Shown here piece by piece: positions 19,031 to 32,788 of a DNA stretch of 64,000 bases (position 1 is its first letter; every line of letters starts with the position of its first letter). Source of the stretch: Acidimicrobiia bacterium (GTDB lineage Bacteria > Actinomycetota > Acidimicrobiia > Acidimicrobiales > Poriferisodalaceae); assembly GCA_022820925.1 (NCBI GenBank), contig JAJEEO010000001.1, positions 191,001 through 255,000 of the forward strand. Reading direction: 5' to 3'. Both the position numbers and the translations under genes were made by a program. A model generated the notes under the pieces. It did no database searches and was not told the origin of the DNA. It was given only the letters and a program-made list of their open reading frames with translations.

Positions 19031-19894
19031 TCAGGACGGCAGCACCGTGGCGCGCAGACGGTCGCCGGCTCGCTCGTGGACCCCGATGAGCGCTCCGTCA
19101 GGGCCGATGAGCGCCCACGGCCCCGCACCGTCGTAGCGATCGGCGTCGAGGTGGGCGCCGCTGCGGGCCCGACCCGCTTCGTCGGGGCTCAGGCGAATCT
19201 GGCCGAGATCCCGCACGAGCGCTGCCGGCTCGCGCAGCACAGCATCGGCGACGGGTGCCGCCTCGGACTCCGTGAAGGCGCCGCTGCGCGTCCGCCGCAA
19301 CGACCGCACATGCGCGCCGCCGCCGAGCGCAGCGCCCAAGTCGGCGCCGAGTGACCTCACGTAGGTGCCCGCAGCGCACTCGACATGGGCCCGATAGACC
19401 AGCGGATCGTCAGTGGGGCGCGTTTCGAAACGGTAGACCTCGACCTCGCGTGGCTCGCGCGCCGCCGTCTGGCCCGCGCGGGCGATCTCGTGCAACCGGC
19501 GCCCAGCGACACGCACGGCGGACACCATCGGCGGCAGCTGTGAGATCGTGCCGACGAAGTCCGCTGCCGCGTCGGCGACCTTGGCGGGGTCGGGGCGCAT
19601 GTCATGGGTCGCAACGGTCTCGCCGGCCGCATCCAGCGTGGTGGTCGTGACGCCGAAGACGATGTCGCACTCGTAGGTCTTGCGGCCCGCGGTGGCAAAT
19701 CGCAGCAGGCGGGTGGCATTGCCGATGCCGATCACGAGCACACCGGTAGCCGAGGGATCGAGCGTGCCGGCGTGCCCGATGCGGCGCTCGCCGAAGCGGC
19801 GGCGGGCCATGGCGACCACGTCGTGGGACGTAGGTCCCGCCGGTTTGTCGACGATGAGCGCGCCATGGACGGTCGGGGGACGGCGTCTCGCCAT
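19031..19894 (-). CDS. truB: tRNA pseudouridine(55) synthase
   Basis: A 287-aa enzyme forming Ψ55 in the tRNA T-loop. The N-terminal LIVDKPAGPTSHDVV and the catalytic-Asp motif GHAGTLDPSATGVL (Asp about 45) are canonical, and YVRSLGADLG follows. Its ATG overlaps the rbfA stop by one base (TGATG), implying translational coupling. Confidence 0.96.
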   Translation of the reverse strand: MARRRPPTVHGALIVDKPAGPTSHDVVAMARRRFGERRIGHAGTLDPSATGVLVIGIGNATRLLRFATAGRKTYECDIVFGVTTTTLDAAGETVATHDMRPDPAKVADAAADFVGTISQLPPMVSAVRVAGRRLHEIARAGQTAAREPREVEVYRFETRPTDDPLVYRAHVECAAGTYVRSLGADLGAALGGGAHVRSLRRTRSGAFTESEAAPVADAVLREPAALVRDLGQIRLSPDEAGRARSGAHLDADRYDGAGPWALIGPDGALIGVHERAGDRLRATVLPS

Positions 19895-20295
19895 CAGCGC
19901 TCGTCGGGCTCGTCCCGCTCGGCGGCGATGCCTGCCAGCAGGTCGTCGATGCGTTCGGCCTCGACCGCCGAATAGTCGCGCCGAAAGCGCAGCGTCGGCG
20001 TCCGCCGCAGGCTCGTCCGGGCGCCGAGGGCACGCTGCAGCCGGTGATGGTGCTCGTCGAATGCCGCCGCTGCCGCATCGTCGTCATCGGGGTTGCGCAC
20101 GTCGTAGTGGACGACGGCCAAGGTCAGCTCACGGTCCACATCCACGCCGGTGATGACGACACCCTCGAACGCTTCGTCGAGTCGCTCCATCTCCGACGCC
20201 ACGACGCCGCGCACCAGCGTCCCGACGCGATCAGTGCGCTCGTACCGGTGTGCAGTCGGCATCGAACGCCTCCGGCTGCGGGGGCGACGAGCCAT
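19894..20295 (-). CDS. rbfA: Ribosome-binding factor A
   Basis: A 133-aa KH-like protein that helps 16S 5'-end maturation and late 30S assembly. DRVGTLVRGVVASEMERL, VTGVDV and a LRRTPTLRFRRD tail match the family. An Arg-rich start (MARRPRSRRR) may be extra; ATG at 20262 (MPTAHRYERTD) is an alternative. It is 5 bp from the infB stop and overlaps truB by one base. Confidence 0.94.
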   Translation of the reverse strand: MARRPRSRRRSMPTAHRYERTDRVGTLVRGVVASEMERLDEAFEGVVITGVDVDRELTLAVVHYDVRNPDDDDAAAAAFDEHHHRLQRALGARTSLRRTPTLRFRRDYSAVEAERIDDLLAGIAAERDEPDER

Positions 20296-20300
20296 GTCTC

Positions 20301-23132
<2,832 letters not shown>

Positions 23133-23219
23133 GCGGTCGGTCTTTCTGTGGGGTTCTGGTGCGTCGCCTGGCGGGGCTGACGAAAGGTAACGGGGACGCG
23201 ACGAAGCGGGCCATCGGCC

Positions 23220-24511
<1,292 letters not shown>

Positions 24512-24515
<4 letters not shown>

Positions 24516-25171
24516 CGTCGCTGCCTTTCTCTCGGTGTGTTGCCGGAATTGCTGCGGGTGTTCGCATCGGGTCCGGATTTCGGCGGCCGCCGCGCACCCC
24601 ACTCGAAAGTGGTACGCGCCTTGGCGATGTCGTGGTACGGCACCGTCATCGGCTGGCCGATGGACCCGGGTTGTGCTTGCTGGGCGCCTTCGGCACTGCC
24701 GGACTGCGCGCCTTCGGCGCCGGCGGACAGCTCTTCGACATGTACGCAGACTTCCCTGGCATCGGCGCCGGTGATCTCGCCGACGATGCGGCGTCGGGGC
24801 GACTCGCTGGTGCGGATCACGACCCGCTCGCCGACGGCACCTGCGAAGTGCTCCGGGCGCAGCAGCTTGCGCTCGAGCCCGGGGCTGGAGACCTCGAGCA
24901 CGTACCGGCCCTCGATCATGTCTGCGGCATCCAGCTCTGCTGACAGCCGCCGGCTCAGGCGGCCGAGCTCTTCGACGCCGACCGCTCCCCCGGCGGCTGC
25001 CGAAGCCAGCACCACGAGCGTCCCGCCCCGCCATTGCACGTCGTACAGGGCGCAACCGACTTCGTCCGCGATGGGACCTGCGAGTTCAGCAATAGCCGAA
25101 GGGTGGACACCGTGCTGGGCACTCTTCGGGGCGGTTTTGGGGGCGCGCGAGGCCGCAGCAGTGTCCGTCAT
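24512..25171 (-). CDS. rimP: Ribosome maturation factor RimP
   Basis: About 219 aa; needed for 30S assembly. The core GCALYDVQWRGGTLVVL, then ELGRLSRRLSAELD and YVLEVSSPGLERKLLRPEHF, is canonical. An extended C-terminus has a repetitive GAEGAQSGSAEGAQQAQ insert before TVPYHDIAKARTTFEW, making it longer than the usual 150–160 aa. I chose ATG 25171 because GGGAGG lies 5 bases upstream. Confidence 0.93.
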
Positions 25172-25344
25172 CGCAACCTCCCTGTTCGTGTCGCCTCGGC
25201 TGACGTGGGGCTGTGCCTGCCGAATGAGCGCTTGCAACCGAAGCGCATGCGCAGAGCCCATGACCAGCCGAAACTGTCCTGAAAGCTCCACGCTACCAGT
25301 GAGTTCGGAAGCTCAGATACCGCCTTCGAGCAGCACCGCGAGGG

Positions 25345-26556
25345 CTACCGGCGCCGGATGAGGGCGACTCGTTCGGCTGCGTGGTTGACGTCGTCGCCCT
25401 GGGCGCTGATCAGCGCCGCACGGTCGGCTTCGGCTGCGTCGGCCGCACCCTTCTCAGCCCGCGCGAGCGCCGCATCGGCACCGTCGGCCGCCACGACCTC
25501 GGCCCAGCTCACGAGCGCGTCAACCATGCCGTCCTCAGGAACCACCGCGACCACCTGTCCTTTGACGAACAGGTGCCCCCGCGCGCGTCCTGCCGCGATG
25601 CCCAAGTCGGCGCTGCGAGCCTCGCCCGGCCCGTTCACCACACATCCCATCACCGCGACCTGCACGGGCAGGTCGAGATCGGCGAACGCTTCTTGGGCCT
25701 CCCGCGCGACGGCAATCACATCCACCTCGGCCCGGCCGCAGGAGGGACAGGCGACGAGATCGGTGCCGGTTCGTTCCCGCAGCCCCAGCGCCTCCAGCAA
25801 CTGCCGGCCCGCCGCGGCCTCCTCGACCGGGTCGGCAGTCAGGCTGTAGCGGATGGTGTCCCCGATGCCCTCGTTCAGCAGGGTCGCGATGCCCGCTGTG
25901 GCCTTGACCAGACCGGCGGGCGGGGGCCCCGCCTCGGTGACGCCAAGATGCAAGGGGAAATCGACTTCGTCGGCGAGCATCCGGTAGGACTCCACCATCA
26001 ACGTCACATCGCTCGCTTTCACCGAGATCTTGACGTCGCTGAATCCCACCTCGGCGAAGTAGCCGAGTTCGCGTTTGGCCGACTCGACCAACGCTGCGGG
26101 AGTCATGCCAAATCGGGCTTCGATATCGGGGTCGAGCGAGCCGCCGTTGACGCCGATGCGGATCGGCACACCGCGGTCGCCCGCCTCGGTGGCTACCGCA
26201 CGTATCTGGTCCGGCTTGCGGATGTTGCCGGGGTTCAGCCGCAGGCAGGCGACCCCGGCATCGAGTGCAGCCAGTGCGAGCCGGTACTGGAAGTGAATGT
26301 CGGCGACCAGCGGAACTGGCGACCGGGGAACGATCTGAGCGAGCGCCTCGACAGCGGCGACGTCGTTGGCCGTGCAGCGGACGATGTCGGCTCCCGAGCC
26401 GGCCAGCGCGTAGATCTGGGCAAGGGTGCCCTCGACGTCAGCGGTCTTGGTGGTGGTCATCGACTGCACTGAGATGGGCGCACCGCCCCCGACGGGGACT
26501 CCGCCGACGTGCAACTGCCGGGTGCGGCGTCGCTCGTAGCTGCGGGGCGGGCTCAT
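25345..26556 (-). CDS. ispG: (E)-4-hydroxy-3-methylbut-2-enyl-diphosphate synthase
   Basis: A 403-aa [4Fe-4S] enzyme of the MEP isoprenoid pathway. VGGVPVGGGAPISVQSMT at the N-terminus, RLNPGNI, and the cluster ligands in ACPSCGR and MGCVVNGPGEA are all present. A C-terminal Ala-rich extension of about 60 residues is not in the core family. I use ATG 26556; the track's start adds residues that overlap the rseP end. It follows rseP by 13 bp and dxr by one gene, so two MEP steps are encoded together. Confidence 0.95.
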   Translation of the reverse strand: MSPPRSYERRRTRQLHVGGVPVGGGAPISVQSMTTTKTADVEGTLAQIYALAGSGADIVRCTANDVAAVEALAQIVPRSPVPLVADIHFQYRLALAALDAGVACLRLNPGNIRKPDQIRAVATEAGDRGVPIRIGVNGGSLDPDIEARFGMTPAALVESAKRELGYFAEVGFSDVKISVKASDVTLMVESYRMLADEVDFPLHLGVTEAGPPPAGLVKATAGIATLLNEGIGDTIRYSLTADPVEEAAAGRQLLEALGLRERTGTDLVACPSCGRAEVDVIAVAREAQEAFADLDLPVQVAVMGCVVNGPGEARSADLGIAAGRARGHLFVKGQVVAVVPEDGMVDALVSWAEVVAADGADAALARAEKGAADAAEADRAALISAQGDDVNHAAERVALIRRR

Positions 26557-26569
26557 GGCGGCGATGGTC

Positions 26570-27832
26570 TCACAGGTTGATCGGGTTGGCGATATCGAGA
26601 TACAGCAGGCCGACCCCCAAGAACGTGAGCAGCGCCACCACGGCAATCGCGAGGGGTGCCAGTGCTCGCGGGTCGATCATGTAGCGGGCACGCCCGCCGC
26701 GCTCGCGCCAGCGCTCGTAGGTGGCGACTGCCGCATGACCGCCGTCGAACGGTGGCAACGGGATCATATTGAAGACCCCCACGAAGACATTGACGAGCGC
26801 GAACAACGCGAAACGCTCCGACCACCCCCACGATGCGTCGGAGCCCACCTGCACGATGCCGAAGACCGACAGCGGGCGAGTGCTCAGATCCTCGTTTGCC
26901 GACGGGTCGCCCGGCGGGGACAGGATGCGATCCACGACGTCGTCGAAGTTCGAGATCAGCACCCAGATGCCGGTGACCGAGTTGGCAATCGACCTGCCGA
27001 GGTCGGCAAACGATCGGCCGATCGCTGCGGGCAACGGGGCGGTCTCGTACAGGATCGCTGCCTCGGCGCGCACGCCCAGCAGGCCCGTTCCCGTCTCGGG
27101 GTTCGCGGCCAGGGTGATCTCAATGCTTCGGTTGACGCCCTCTCGCTCGATCTCGAGCACCACCTGCTCGCCGGGTCGGGCCTGGATCTGCGACACGAAG
27201 TCGTTCCAGTCCTCGGTGGAGACGCCATTGACCGCCACGACGCGATCACCGACCTCGACGCCAGCCGCATGTGCGGGCAGGACGACCCCGTCTCGAGTGC
27301 TCAAGACCTCGGCGACTTGCCAGCGGTTCGAGCCGTAGTCAGGCGCTCCGAGGACCGAATGCAGCAGCCCGAATGCGACCAGCGCCATGCACAGGTGCAT
27401 GAGCGACCCAGCACACACCACCAGCAGGCGGCGCGGATAGCTCTGCGCCCGGAACGAGCGACGCTCATCGGTGGGGTCGACCGTGTCGGCGCGTGACATG
27501 CCGATGATGCGCACGTACGCACCCAAGGGCAAGACCCGCAGGCCGTAGGTCGTCTCGCCTCGCCGCGCGCTCCACAGCCGCGGGCCGAAGCCCAAGAAGA
27601 AGTCCGTGACCTTCATGCCGACGGCGCGGGCGGTGAGGTAGTGGCCCAGTTCGTGCATCAACAGCACCCCGGCAAGGACCGCTGCGGCGCCGACAGCCAG
27701 GGGCCACTGCCATGCCAGGTAAGCCAGCACCCCGAGGGCAGCGATCCATCCGAGCCTGCGTACGGCAGGACTCTGCACGGTCGAGTGCTGGGCGGCCTCG
27801 GATCCGAACTCGTCGGTCGAATAGCCCTTCAT
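26570..27832 (-). CDS. rseP: Site-2 (RIP) membrane metalloprotease RseP
   Basis: A 420-aa intramembrane zinc protease. The active-site HELGH lies in a membrane helix near residue 62, followed by FFLGFGP, a PDZ domain (about 190–270, AAGVEVGDRVVAVNGV) and the second motif NMIPLPPFDGGH near 350 (MNxxPxPxLDGGH). It cleaves transmembrane substrates such as anti-sigma factors. It overlaps the dxr stop/start by four bases and sits in the conserved dxr–rseP–ispG order. Confidence 0.95.
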   Translation of the reverse strand: MKGYSTDEFGSEAAQHSTVQSPAVRRLGWIAALGVLAYLAWQWPLAVGAAAVLAGVLLMHELGHYLTARAVGMKVTDFFLGFGPRLWSARRGETTYGLRVLPLGAYVRIIGMSRADTVDPTDERRSFRAQSYPRRLLVVCAGSLMHLCMALVAFGLLHSVLGAPDYGSNRWQVAEVLSTRDGVVLPAHAAGVEVGDRVVAVNGVSTEDWNDFVSQIQARPGEQVVLEIEREGVNRSIEITLAANPETGTGLLGVRAEAAILYETAPLPAAIGRSFADLGRSIANSVTGIWVLISNFDDVVDRILSPPGDPSANEDLSTRPLSVFGIVQVGSDASWGWSERFALFALVNVFVGVFNMIPLPPFDGGHAAVATYERWRERGGRARYMIDPRALAPLAIAVVALLTFLGVGLLYLDIANPINL

Positions 27833-28983
27833 GAGCCGAATCGCTTCGCAGCATCAGCGACATGACGGCGTCCAGCGCTGTCGGCCGCAATCACGGCCTC
27901 GACGCTGTCGGCGGCTGCACCGTCGTGGTGTCCCATGGCGTGCTCGATGACGCTGGCAATGTCGTGCCAGCGCAGGCGTCCGTCCAGGAATGCCCCGACG
28001 GCGCACTCATTGGCGCCATTCAGCCACGCCGGTGCGGTGCCGCCGATCCGGCCTGCCTCATAGGCCAAGTCCAGGCACCGGAAGGTGCCGGTGTCGGGAA
28101 GCTCGAAGGTGAGGCTGCCGAGTTCAGCCCAGTCGATCGCTCCGAACGGCGTGCCGATGCGCTCGGGGTAGGCCAAGGCGTAACCGATCGGCAGGCGCAT
28201 GTCCGGCATGGAGAGCTGCGCGACCGTGCTGCCGTCGCCGAAGGTGACCATCGAGTGGATCACCGACTGGGGCTGGATGAGCACGTCGATGCGGCTGTAA
28301 TCCACGCCGAACAGCTCGTGCGCCTCGATGACCTCGAGCCCCTTGTTCATGAGAGTCGAGGAATCGACGGTGATCTTCGGGCCCATCGACCAGGTGGGAT
28401 GAGCCAGCGCATCGGCGACGGTGACCTCGCGCAGCTCCTCGGCGCTGCGGCCCCGGAACGGACCACCGCTGCCGGTGAGGATCAACCGCTCGGGCGGAGA
28501 CGGCTCACCCGCCAGGCACTGGTGCACGGCGCTGTGCTCGCTGTCCACCGGGATCAACTCCGCACCAGACCTCGATCGCAGCGGCTGCACGAGCGGCCCC
28601 GCGGCAATCAGGCTCTCCTTGTTTGCCAGCGCCAACCGCCGCCCCGCACCGAGCGCTTCCAGCGTGACGCCCAAGCCGGCAAATCCGACAACGCCATTCA
28701 CAACGACTTCGGCCATGCCAGCGAGGGCGGCGAAGGCGTCGGGGCCCGCCACCACTTCGATGCCGGATGGAATTGCCGACATGAGCTCTGCGGCCAGTTT
28801 CTGATCGCCGATGCCCACGACCGCAGGCCGGAACTCCGCTGCTTGCGAAGCGAGCTCACGCACCGAGCTGTAAGCAGCCAGCGCCGCGACGCTGAAGCGA
28901 CCAGGCTCCGCGCGCACCACGTCCAGCGTCTGAGTGCCGATCGAACCCGTCGAGCCGAGCACCGCGACGGTCGTCGCGCCCAC
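27829..28983 (-). CDS. dxr: 1-deoxy-D-xylulose 5-phosphate reductoisomerase
   Basis: A 384-aa NADPH-dependent enzyme for the first committed MEP step. It has VLGSTGSIGTQTLDV (NADPH), ALANKESLI, VDSEHSAVHQCL (metal/substrate) and ILTGSGGPFRG. The start is GTG. It overlaps rseP by ATGA. Confidence 0.96.
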   Translation of the reverse strand: MGATTVAVLGSTGSIGTQTLDVVRAEPGRFSVAALAAYSSVRELASQAAEFRPAVVGIGDQKLAAELMSAIPSGIEVVAGPDAFAALAGMAEVVVNGVVGFAGLGVTLEALGAGRRLALANKESLIAAGPLVQPLRSRSGAELIPVDSEHSAVHQCLAGEPSPPERLILTGSGGPFRGRSAEELREVTVADALAHPTWSMGPKITVDSSTLMNKGLEVIEAHELFGVDYSRIDVLIQPQSVIHSMVTFGDGSTVAQLSMPDMRLPIGYALAYPERIGTPFGAIDWAELGSLTFELPDTGTFRCLDLAYEAGRIGGTAPAWLNGANECAVGAFLDGRLRWHDIASVIEHAMGHHDGAAADSVEAVIAADSAGRRHVADAAKRFGS

Positions 28984-29052
28984 GGGACTACCCGACGACG
29001 GAGTCTTCGCGGGCCCCTGCGAAGCGTGGTCGCGCTTGCATCGGCCTCGCGT

Positions 29053-30522
29053 TCACGGTGAGAGTGCCTGCACGTTTGTGCCGACGAAGTACGCCGCCGG
29101 CAATGCAAACAGCAGCGCGTCGAAACGGTCGAAGACGCCGCCGTGGCCGGGCAGCAGGTTGCCCATGTCCTTCACGTTGACATCGCGCTTGACCAGGGAC
29201 TGGGACAGGTCGCCCAGCGGCGCGGCGAGCGCGACGGCGAGGCTCAGCCACAGCGCGTCGAGCAGGCTCCCAGTCCACGGGAACACGCCGGGGAACCGGT
29301 TCATCACCAGCGTCGTCACCACGACCGACAGCACGATGCCCCCGATGAGACCCTCATGGGTCTTGTTGGGGCTGATGCGCGGCGCGAGGCGGCTCTGACC
29401 GGTGGTGCGGCCGACCACGAAGCCGCCGACGTCATAGACGACGGTGCCGATCACGGCCGCGATCAGCAGGGAATCGCCGTTCGGTTCGCGCAACATCAAC
29501 GCGGCGAACGAGCCCAGCCCGCCGATCCACAGGAGCCCGAGCGCAGTAATGGCGAGGTTTGCGGTGGGGTGATCGCGTTCGATGCCGAGCAGGAACCAGC
29601 AGAAGATGGTGACCGCGGCAGTCGCCAGCACGATCGGGTAGGCCTCGACCCCGCGCAAATGGACACCGACCGTGAGGCCGCCGACGCCGACGAGACCGGC
29701 CAGAGTCGCCGGCCGGTACCCGAGGGGCCGTGCTGCGCGGTAGAACTCCGCCGCGGCAAGCACCAGCACAACGACGATGAGCGCGACGATCGCGGCTTCG
29801 CCGAGCCAGAGCGCGCCGAAGAACAGCGCGGCCAGCGCAATGCCGACGGCGATGGCTGCTGGCAGGTTGCGGCCGCTGCGGCCCGCGTTCTGCGGGCCGT
29901 TGTGCAACACAGTTCTGGCTTCGTCGCTCACGACTCCACGCTCCTCATAGTCCTGGCTTCCCTCGCGCCAGTGCGATGCGGATGCATCGAGCCGGGCCCA
30001 TTCAGCGAAGCGATCAGGTTCGGATGTCGCCGCGCCGGCCTCAGAGGGAGCCTCCGTCAGCGTCGCAGCCTCGGTCTCGCCGACTTCGGGGATCTCAGCC
30101 GGGGCTGCCGCGACCGGTGGCTGCGGAGCCGGTGGCGTCGCCTCTGCGGCTGGCGGATCGAACAGCGGCTCGTAGCCGGCCGCATCCGGTTCCGGGGCCG
30201 GCTCCGGATCCTGGGGCGCCTCGGCGGCTTGGCGAGCGAGGCGCGGGTCGTCGGGCAGCTGCGGAAACAAGCGTGAGCCCCCGCGCCGCTCTGGTTCAGC
30301 GGCCGACGCAGGAGGCGCATCAGAAACAGCCAACGCAGGAGGCGCATCAGACCCAGCCGACGCAGGAGGCGCATCAGACCCAGCCGGAGGGCCCGGCGCT
30401 TCGGCGCTTGCCGACTCGAAGTTCACCAGCGGGCGCGTTGAGCCCAGCGTCTCGTCGGCGGCAGCAGGATCGTGTGGAGCATCATCGGGCTCTCTCGGCG
30501 GATGCTCGCCGCTCTCGGACAT
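29053..30522 (-). CDS. cdsA: Phosphatidate cytidylyltransferase with long N-terminal extension
   Basis: A 489-aa membrane enzyme making CDP-diacylglycerol. The C-terminal 260 residues are multi-pass and carry the signature SLVKRDVNVKDMGNLLPGHGG followed by DRFD. The first 210 or so residues are an added cytoplasmic, Pro/Ala/Glu/Ser-rich segment with three perfect or near-perfect 9-residue repeats (SDAPPAS-type), encoded by a 27-bp DNA repeat. An ordinary CdsA is about 270–300 aa. GGAGGTAG directly precedes the ATG, so the extension is supported by a good RBS. It lies between frr and dxr in the conserved order. Confidence 0.93.
   Translation of the reverse strand: MSESGEHPPREPDDAPHDPAAADETLGSTRPLVNFESASAEAPGPPAGSDAPPASAGSDAPPALAVSDAPPASAAEPERRGGSRLFPQLPDDPRLARQAAEAPQDPEPAPEPDAAGYEPLFDPPAAEATPPAPQPPVAAAPAEIPEVGETEAATLTEAPSEAGAATSEPDRFAEWARLDASASHWREGSQDYEERGVVSDEARTVLHNGPQNAGRSGRNLPAAIAVGIALAALFFGALWLGEAAIVALIVVVLVLAAAEFYRAARPLGYRPATLAGLVGVGGLTVGVHLRGVEAYPIVLATAAVTIFCWFLLGIERDHPTANLAITALGLLWIGGLGSFAALMLREPNGDSLLIAAVIGTVVYDVGGFVVGRTTGQSRLAPRISPNKTHEGLIGGIVLSVVVTTLVMNRFPGVFPWTGSLLDALWLSLAVALAAPLGDLSQSLVKRDVNVKDMGNLLPGHGGVFDRFDALLFALPAAYFVGTNVQALSP
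30302..30387. repeat. 27-bp tandem repeat, three units, inside the cdsA extension
   Basis: Units at 30302–30328, 30329–30355 and 30356–30382, plus 5 bp of a fourth. They differ at only a few bases. The multiple-of-three period keeps frame and expands a disordered linker. Confidence 0.9.
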
Positions 30523-30542
30523 CTACCTCCACACCTGCTCGA

Positions 30543-31109
30543 TCAAACCTCGAGGAGTTCCTGCTCCTTGGCGTCCAGCGCCCGGTCAATGTCCCCCACG
30601 AACTTGGCGGTATCAGCGTCGAGCTCGTTCTCGAAGCTGCGTTTCTGGTCCGAGGAGATCTCCTTCTCCTTTTCGAGCGTATCGAGATCGTGACGAGCAC
30701 TGCGACGCAGATTGCGCACCGCGACGCGCCCGTCCTCGGCCATCTGCTTCACCACTCGTACCAGATCCTTGCGCCGATCTTCGGTCAGCGGGGGGAATAC
30801 GAGCCGCAGAACATGACCGTCGCTGGACGGGTTGATTCCCAGATCGGACTCCATCACCGCCTTGGAGATCGCGTCCAGCGCCGCACGGTCGAACGGCTGG
30901 ATGACCAGCATGCGCGCTTCGGGCACAGAGAAACCGGCGAGCTGCTGCAGCGGGACATTCGCGCCGTAGTAGTCGACCGCGAGCTTCTCGACGAGTGCCG
31001 GCGTTGCTCTGCCCGTGCGGACGGTGGCGAAGTTGGCACGGGCATGCTCGACGGCGCCGCCCATTCGCTGGCGAGCGTCCGCGCAGATCTCGGCGGCGAA
31101 TTCGCTCAC
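30543..31109 (-). CDS. frr: Ribosome recycling factor
   Basis: A 188-aa tRNA-mimicking protein that splits post-termination ribosomes with EF-G. FATVRTGRATPALVEKLAVDYYG, PLTEDRRKDLVRVVKQMAEDGRVAVRNLRR and the C-terminal coiled helix are canonical. GTG start. It follows pyrH with a 68-bp gap. Confidence 0.96.
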   Translation of the reverse strand: MSEFAAEICADARQRMGGAVEHARANFATVRTGRATPALVEKLAVDYYGANVPLQQLAGFSVPEARMLVIQPFDRAALDAISKAVMESDLGINPSSDGHVLRLVFPPLTEDRRKDLVRVVKQMAEDGRVAVRNLRRSARHDLDTLEKEKEISSDQKRSFENELDADTAKFVGDIDRALDAKEQELLEV

Positions 31110-31177
31110 CCGGCCAGCGTACTCCCGCTCACCCCCGCGGGATCGTGACCCCGTGCGGGAAGGTGCATGTACGGCGC

Positions 31178-31972
31178 CTACTGCACCAGCGTGCCCAGCG
31201 CCTCGCCTTCGACGACGCTGCGGAAGTTGCCCTGCGTCATCAAATCGAAGACGACGATGGGAGTGGCGTTGTCTTTGCAGACGGCGATGGCCGCTGAGTC
31301 CATCACTGCCAGCTCCTTCGAGAGCACCTCGAGAAACGTGACCTCGCTGAGGAGTTTGGCGTCGGAATCTGTCTGCGGGTCGGCCGTGTACACACCGTCG
31401 ATACCCGAGTGGGTGCCCTTCAGCACGACATCGGCGTCGACTTCGGCGGCTCGGAGCGCCGCCGCGGTATCGGTCGTGAAGAACGGATTGCCGGTGCCTG
31501 CCGCGAAGATCACCACTCGCCCCTTCTCGAGGTGGCGGACGGCGCGCCGGCGGATGTAAGGCTCGGCTATCTGGGCCATCCCGATCGCCGTCATGACCCG
31601 GGTCGGCACATCACGGCGTTCGAGGGCGTCCTGGAGAGCCAGCGCGTTGATGACGGTGGCCAGCATGCCCATGTGGTCGGACTGGGCACGGTCCATGCCG
31701 CCGATCGAACCCGCCATGCCACGCCAGATGTTGCCGCCCCCGACGACCACCGCGATATCGACCTCGAGGGAGACCCAGACATCAGAGATCTCCGACGCGA
31801 GCTGATCGACGACCGACGAACTGACGTTGTTGCCGCCTTTGTCGGCGAGAGCCTCACCCGACAGCTTCAGCACCACCCGCTTCCATGCCGCCTGCTTGCG
31901 GTGACGGGGCCGCAGCGGCTCAAACGGCCCGGCCTGCTCGTCCGGCGGCACGTCTGGGCGGGCTACGGCCAT
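31178..31972 (-). CDS. pyrH: UMP kinase
   Basis: A 264-aa amino-acid-kinase-fold enzyme phosphorylating UMP. VVLKLSGEAL, VVGGGNIWRG, the TRVMTAIGMAQIAEPYIRRRAVRHLEKGRVVIFAAGTGNPFF region and TDTAAALRAAEV are present. It has about 30 extra N-terminal residues (MAVARPDVPPDE…) before the core. It is 8 bp downstream of tsf, the conserved rpsB–tsf–pyrH–frr run. Confidence 0.95.
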   Translation of the reverse strand: MAVARPDVPPDEQAGPFEPLRPRHRKQAAWKRVVLKLSGEALADKGGNNVSSSVVDQLASEISDVWVSLEVDIAVVVGGGNIWRGMAGSIGGMDRAQSDHMGMLATVINALALQDALERRDVPTRVMTAIGMAQIAEPYIRRRAVRHLEKGRVVIFAAGTGNPFFTTDTAAALRAAEVDADVVLKGTHSGIDGVYTADPQTDSDAKLLSEVTFLEVLSKELAVMDSAAIAVCKDNATPIVVFDLMTQGNFRSVVEGEALGTLVQ

Positions 31973-31980
31973 CGCTGCGC

Positions 31981-32787
31981 TCAGTGTCCAATCTCGATCT
32001 GGGCGAAACGCGTCACGCTTGCCCCCCCGACCAGGTCGGCGATCGTCCGCTTCTCGTCCTTGACGAACTTCTGCTCCATCAGGGTGTGCTCACGCAAGAA
32101 GCCCACCAAGCGGCCTTCCACGATCTTTCCGAGCGCCGCCTCGGGCTTGCCCTCGTTGCGGCTCAGAGCCTCGAGCGTGGCCCGCTCGCGGTCCAGCACG
32201 TCGGCTGGCACGTCCGAGCGTTGGATGTAGGTCGGTCTGCTGCTTGCGATGTGCAGCGCGACATCGTGAGCGACCTCCGGTGTCGCTCCGTCGAGCTCGA
32301 CGAGCACGGCGTTGACGCCGCGGCCGTTCTGCTGATGGACATAGGCGTCGAGGCAGGAGCCTGCGGGGGCTTCGTAGCGTTCGACGGTCCCGACGGCGAT
32401 GTTCTCCTTGAGCGTGATCTTGAGATCATCGATCGCGCCGGCCGAGTCGGCGACGGCATCGGGCCCGTTGCTGAGCACAGCGTCGAGAAGCTGGTCTGCC
32501 ATGGCCTGGAATCCGTCGGACTTCGCCACGAAATCGGTCTCGCAGCGCAGCTCCACGATGGCGCCCACCGAGCCATCGCCATGTTCGACGACGCGGGCAA
32601 CGACGACGCCGTCGCTGTTGTCGCGATCGGCCCGCGCCGCGGAGGAGGCGATGCCGTTCTCGCGCAGCCACTGGGCTGCGGCCTCGGCATCGCCGTCGCA
32701 GCGGGTCAGCGCGTTCTTGGCATCCATCATCCCGGCGCCTGTGGCCTTGCGCAGGGTTTGGACGTCCTTCGCAGTGAACGCTGCCAT
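31981..32787 (-). CDS. tsf: Elongation factor Ts
   Basis: A 268-aa nucleotide-exchange factor for EF-Tu. The UBA-like start FTAKDVQTLRKATGAGMMDAKNAL and the core CETDFVAKSD (EF-Tu contact; canonical TDFVA+) are present. The ORF track adds 56 N-terminal residues that overlap rpsB; ATG 32787 matches the family and sits one base from the rpsB stop. Confidence 0.96.
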   Translation of the reverse strand: MAAFTAKDVQTLRKATGAGMMDAKNALTRCDGDAEAAAQWLRENGIASSAARADRDNSDGVVVARVVEHGDGSVGAIVELRCETDFVAKSDGFQAMADQLLDAVLSNGPDAVADSAGAIDDLKITLKENIAVGTVERYEAPAGSCLDAYVHQQNGRGVNAVLVELDGATPEVAHDVALHIASSRPTYIQRSDVPADVLDRERATLEALSRNEGKPEAALGKIVEGRLVGFLREHTLMEQKFVKDEKRTIADLVGGASVTRFAQIEIGH

Positions 32788-32788
32788 G

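Noticed and set aside
30302-30387. Possible CRISPR array
   Set aside because: 27-bp units are contiguous with no spacers and lie inside a coding frame.
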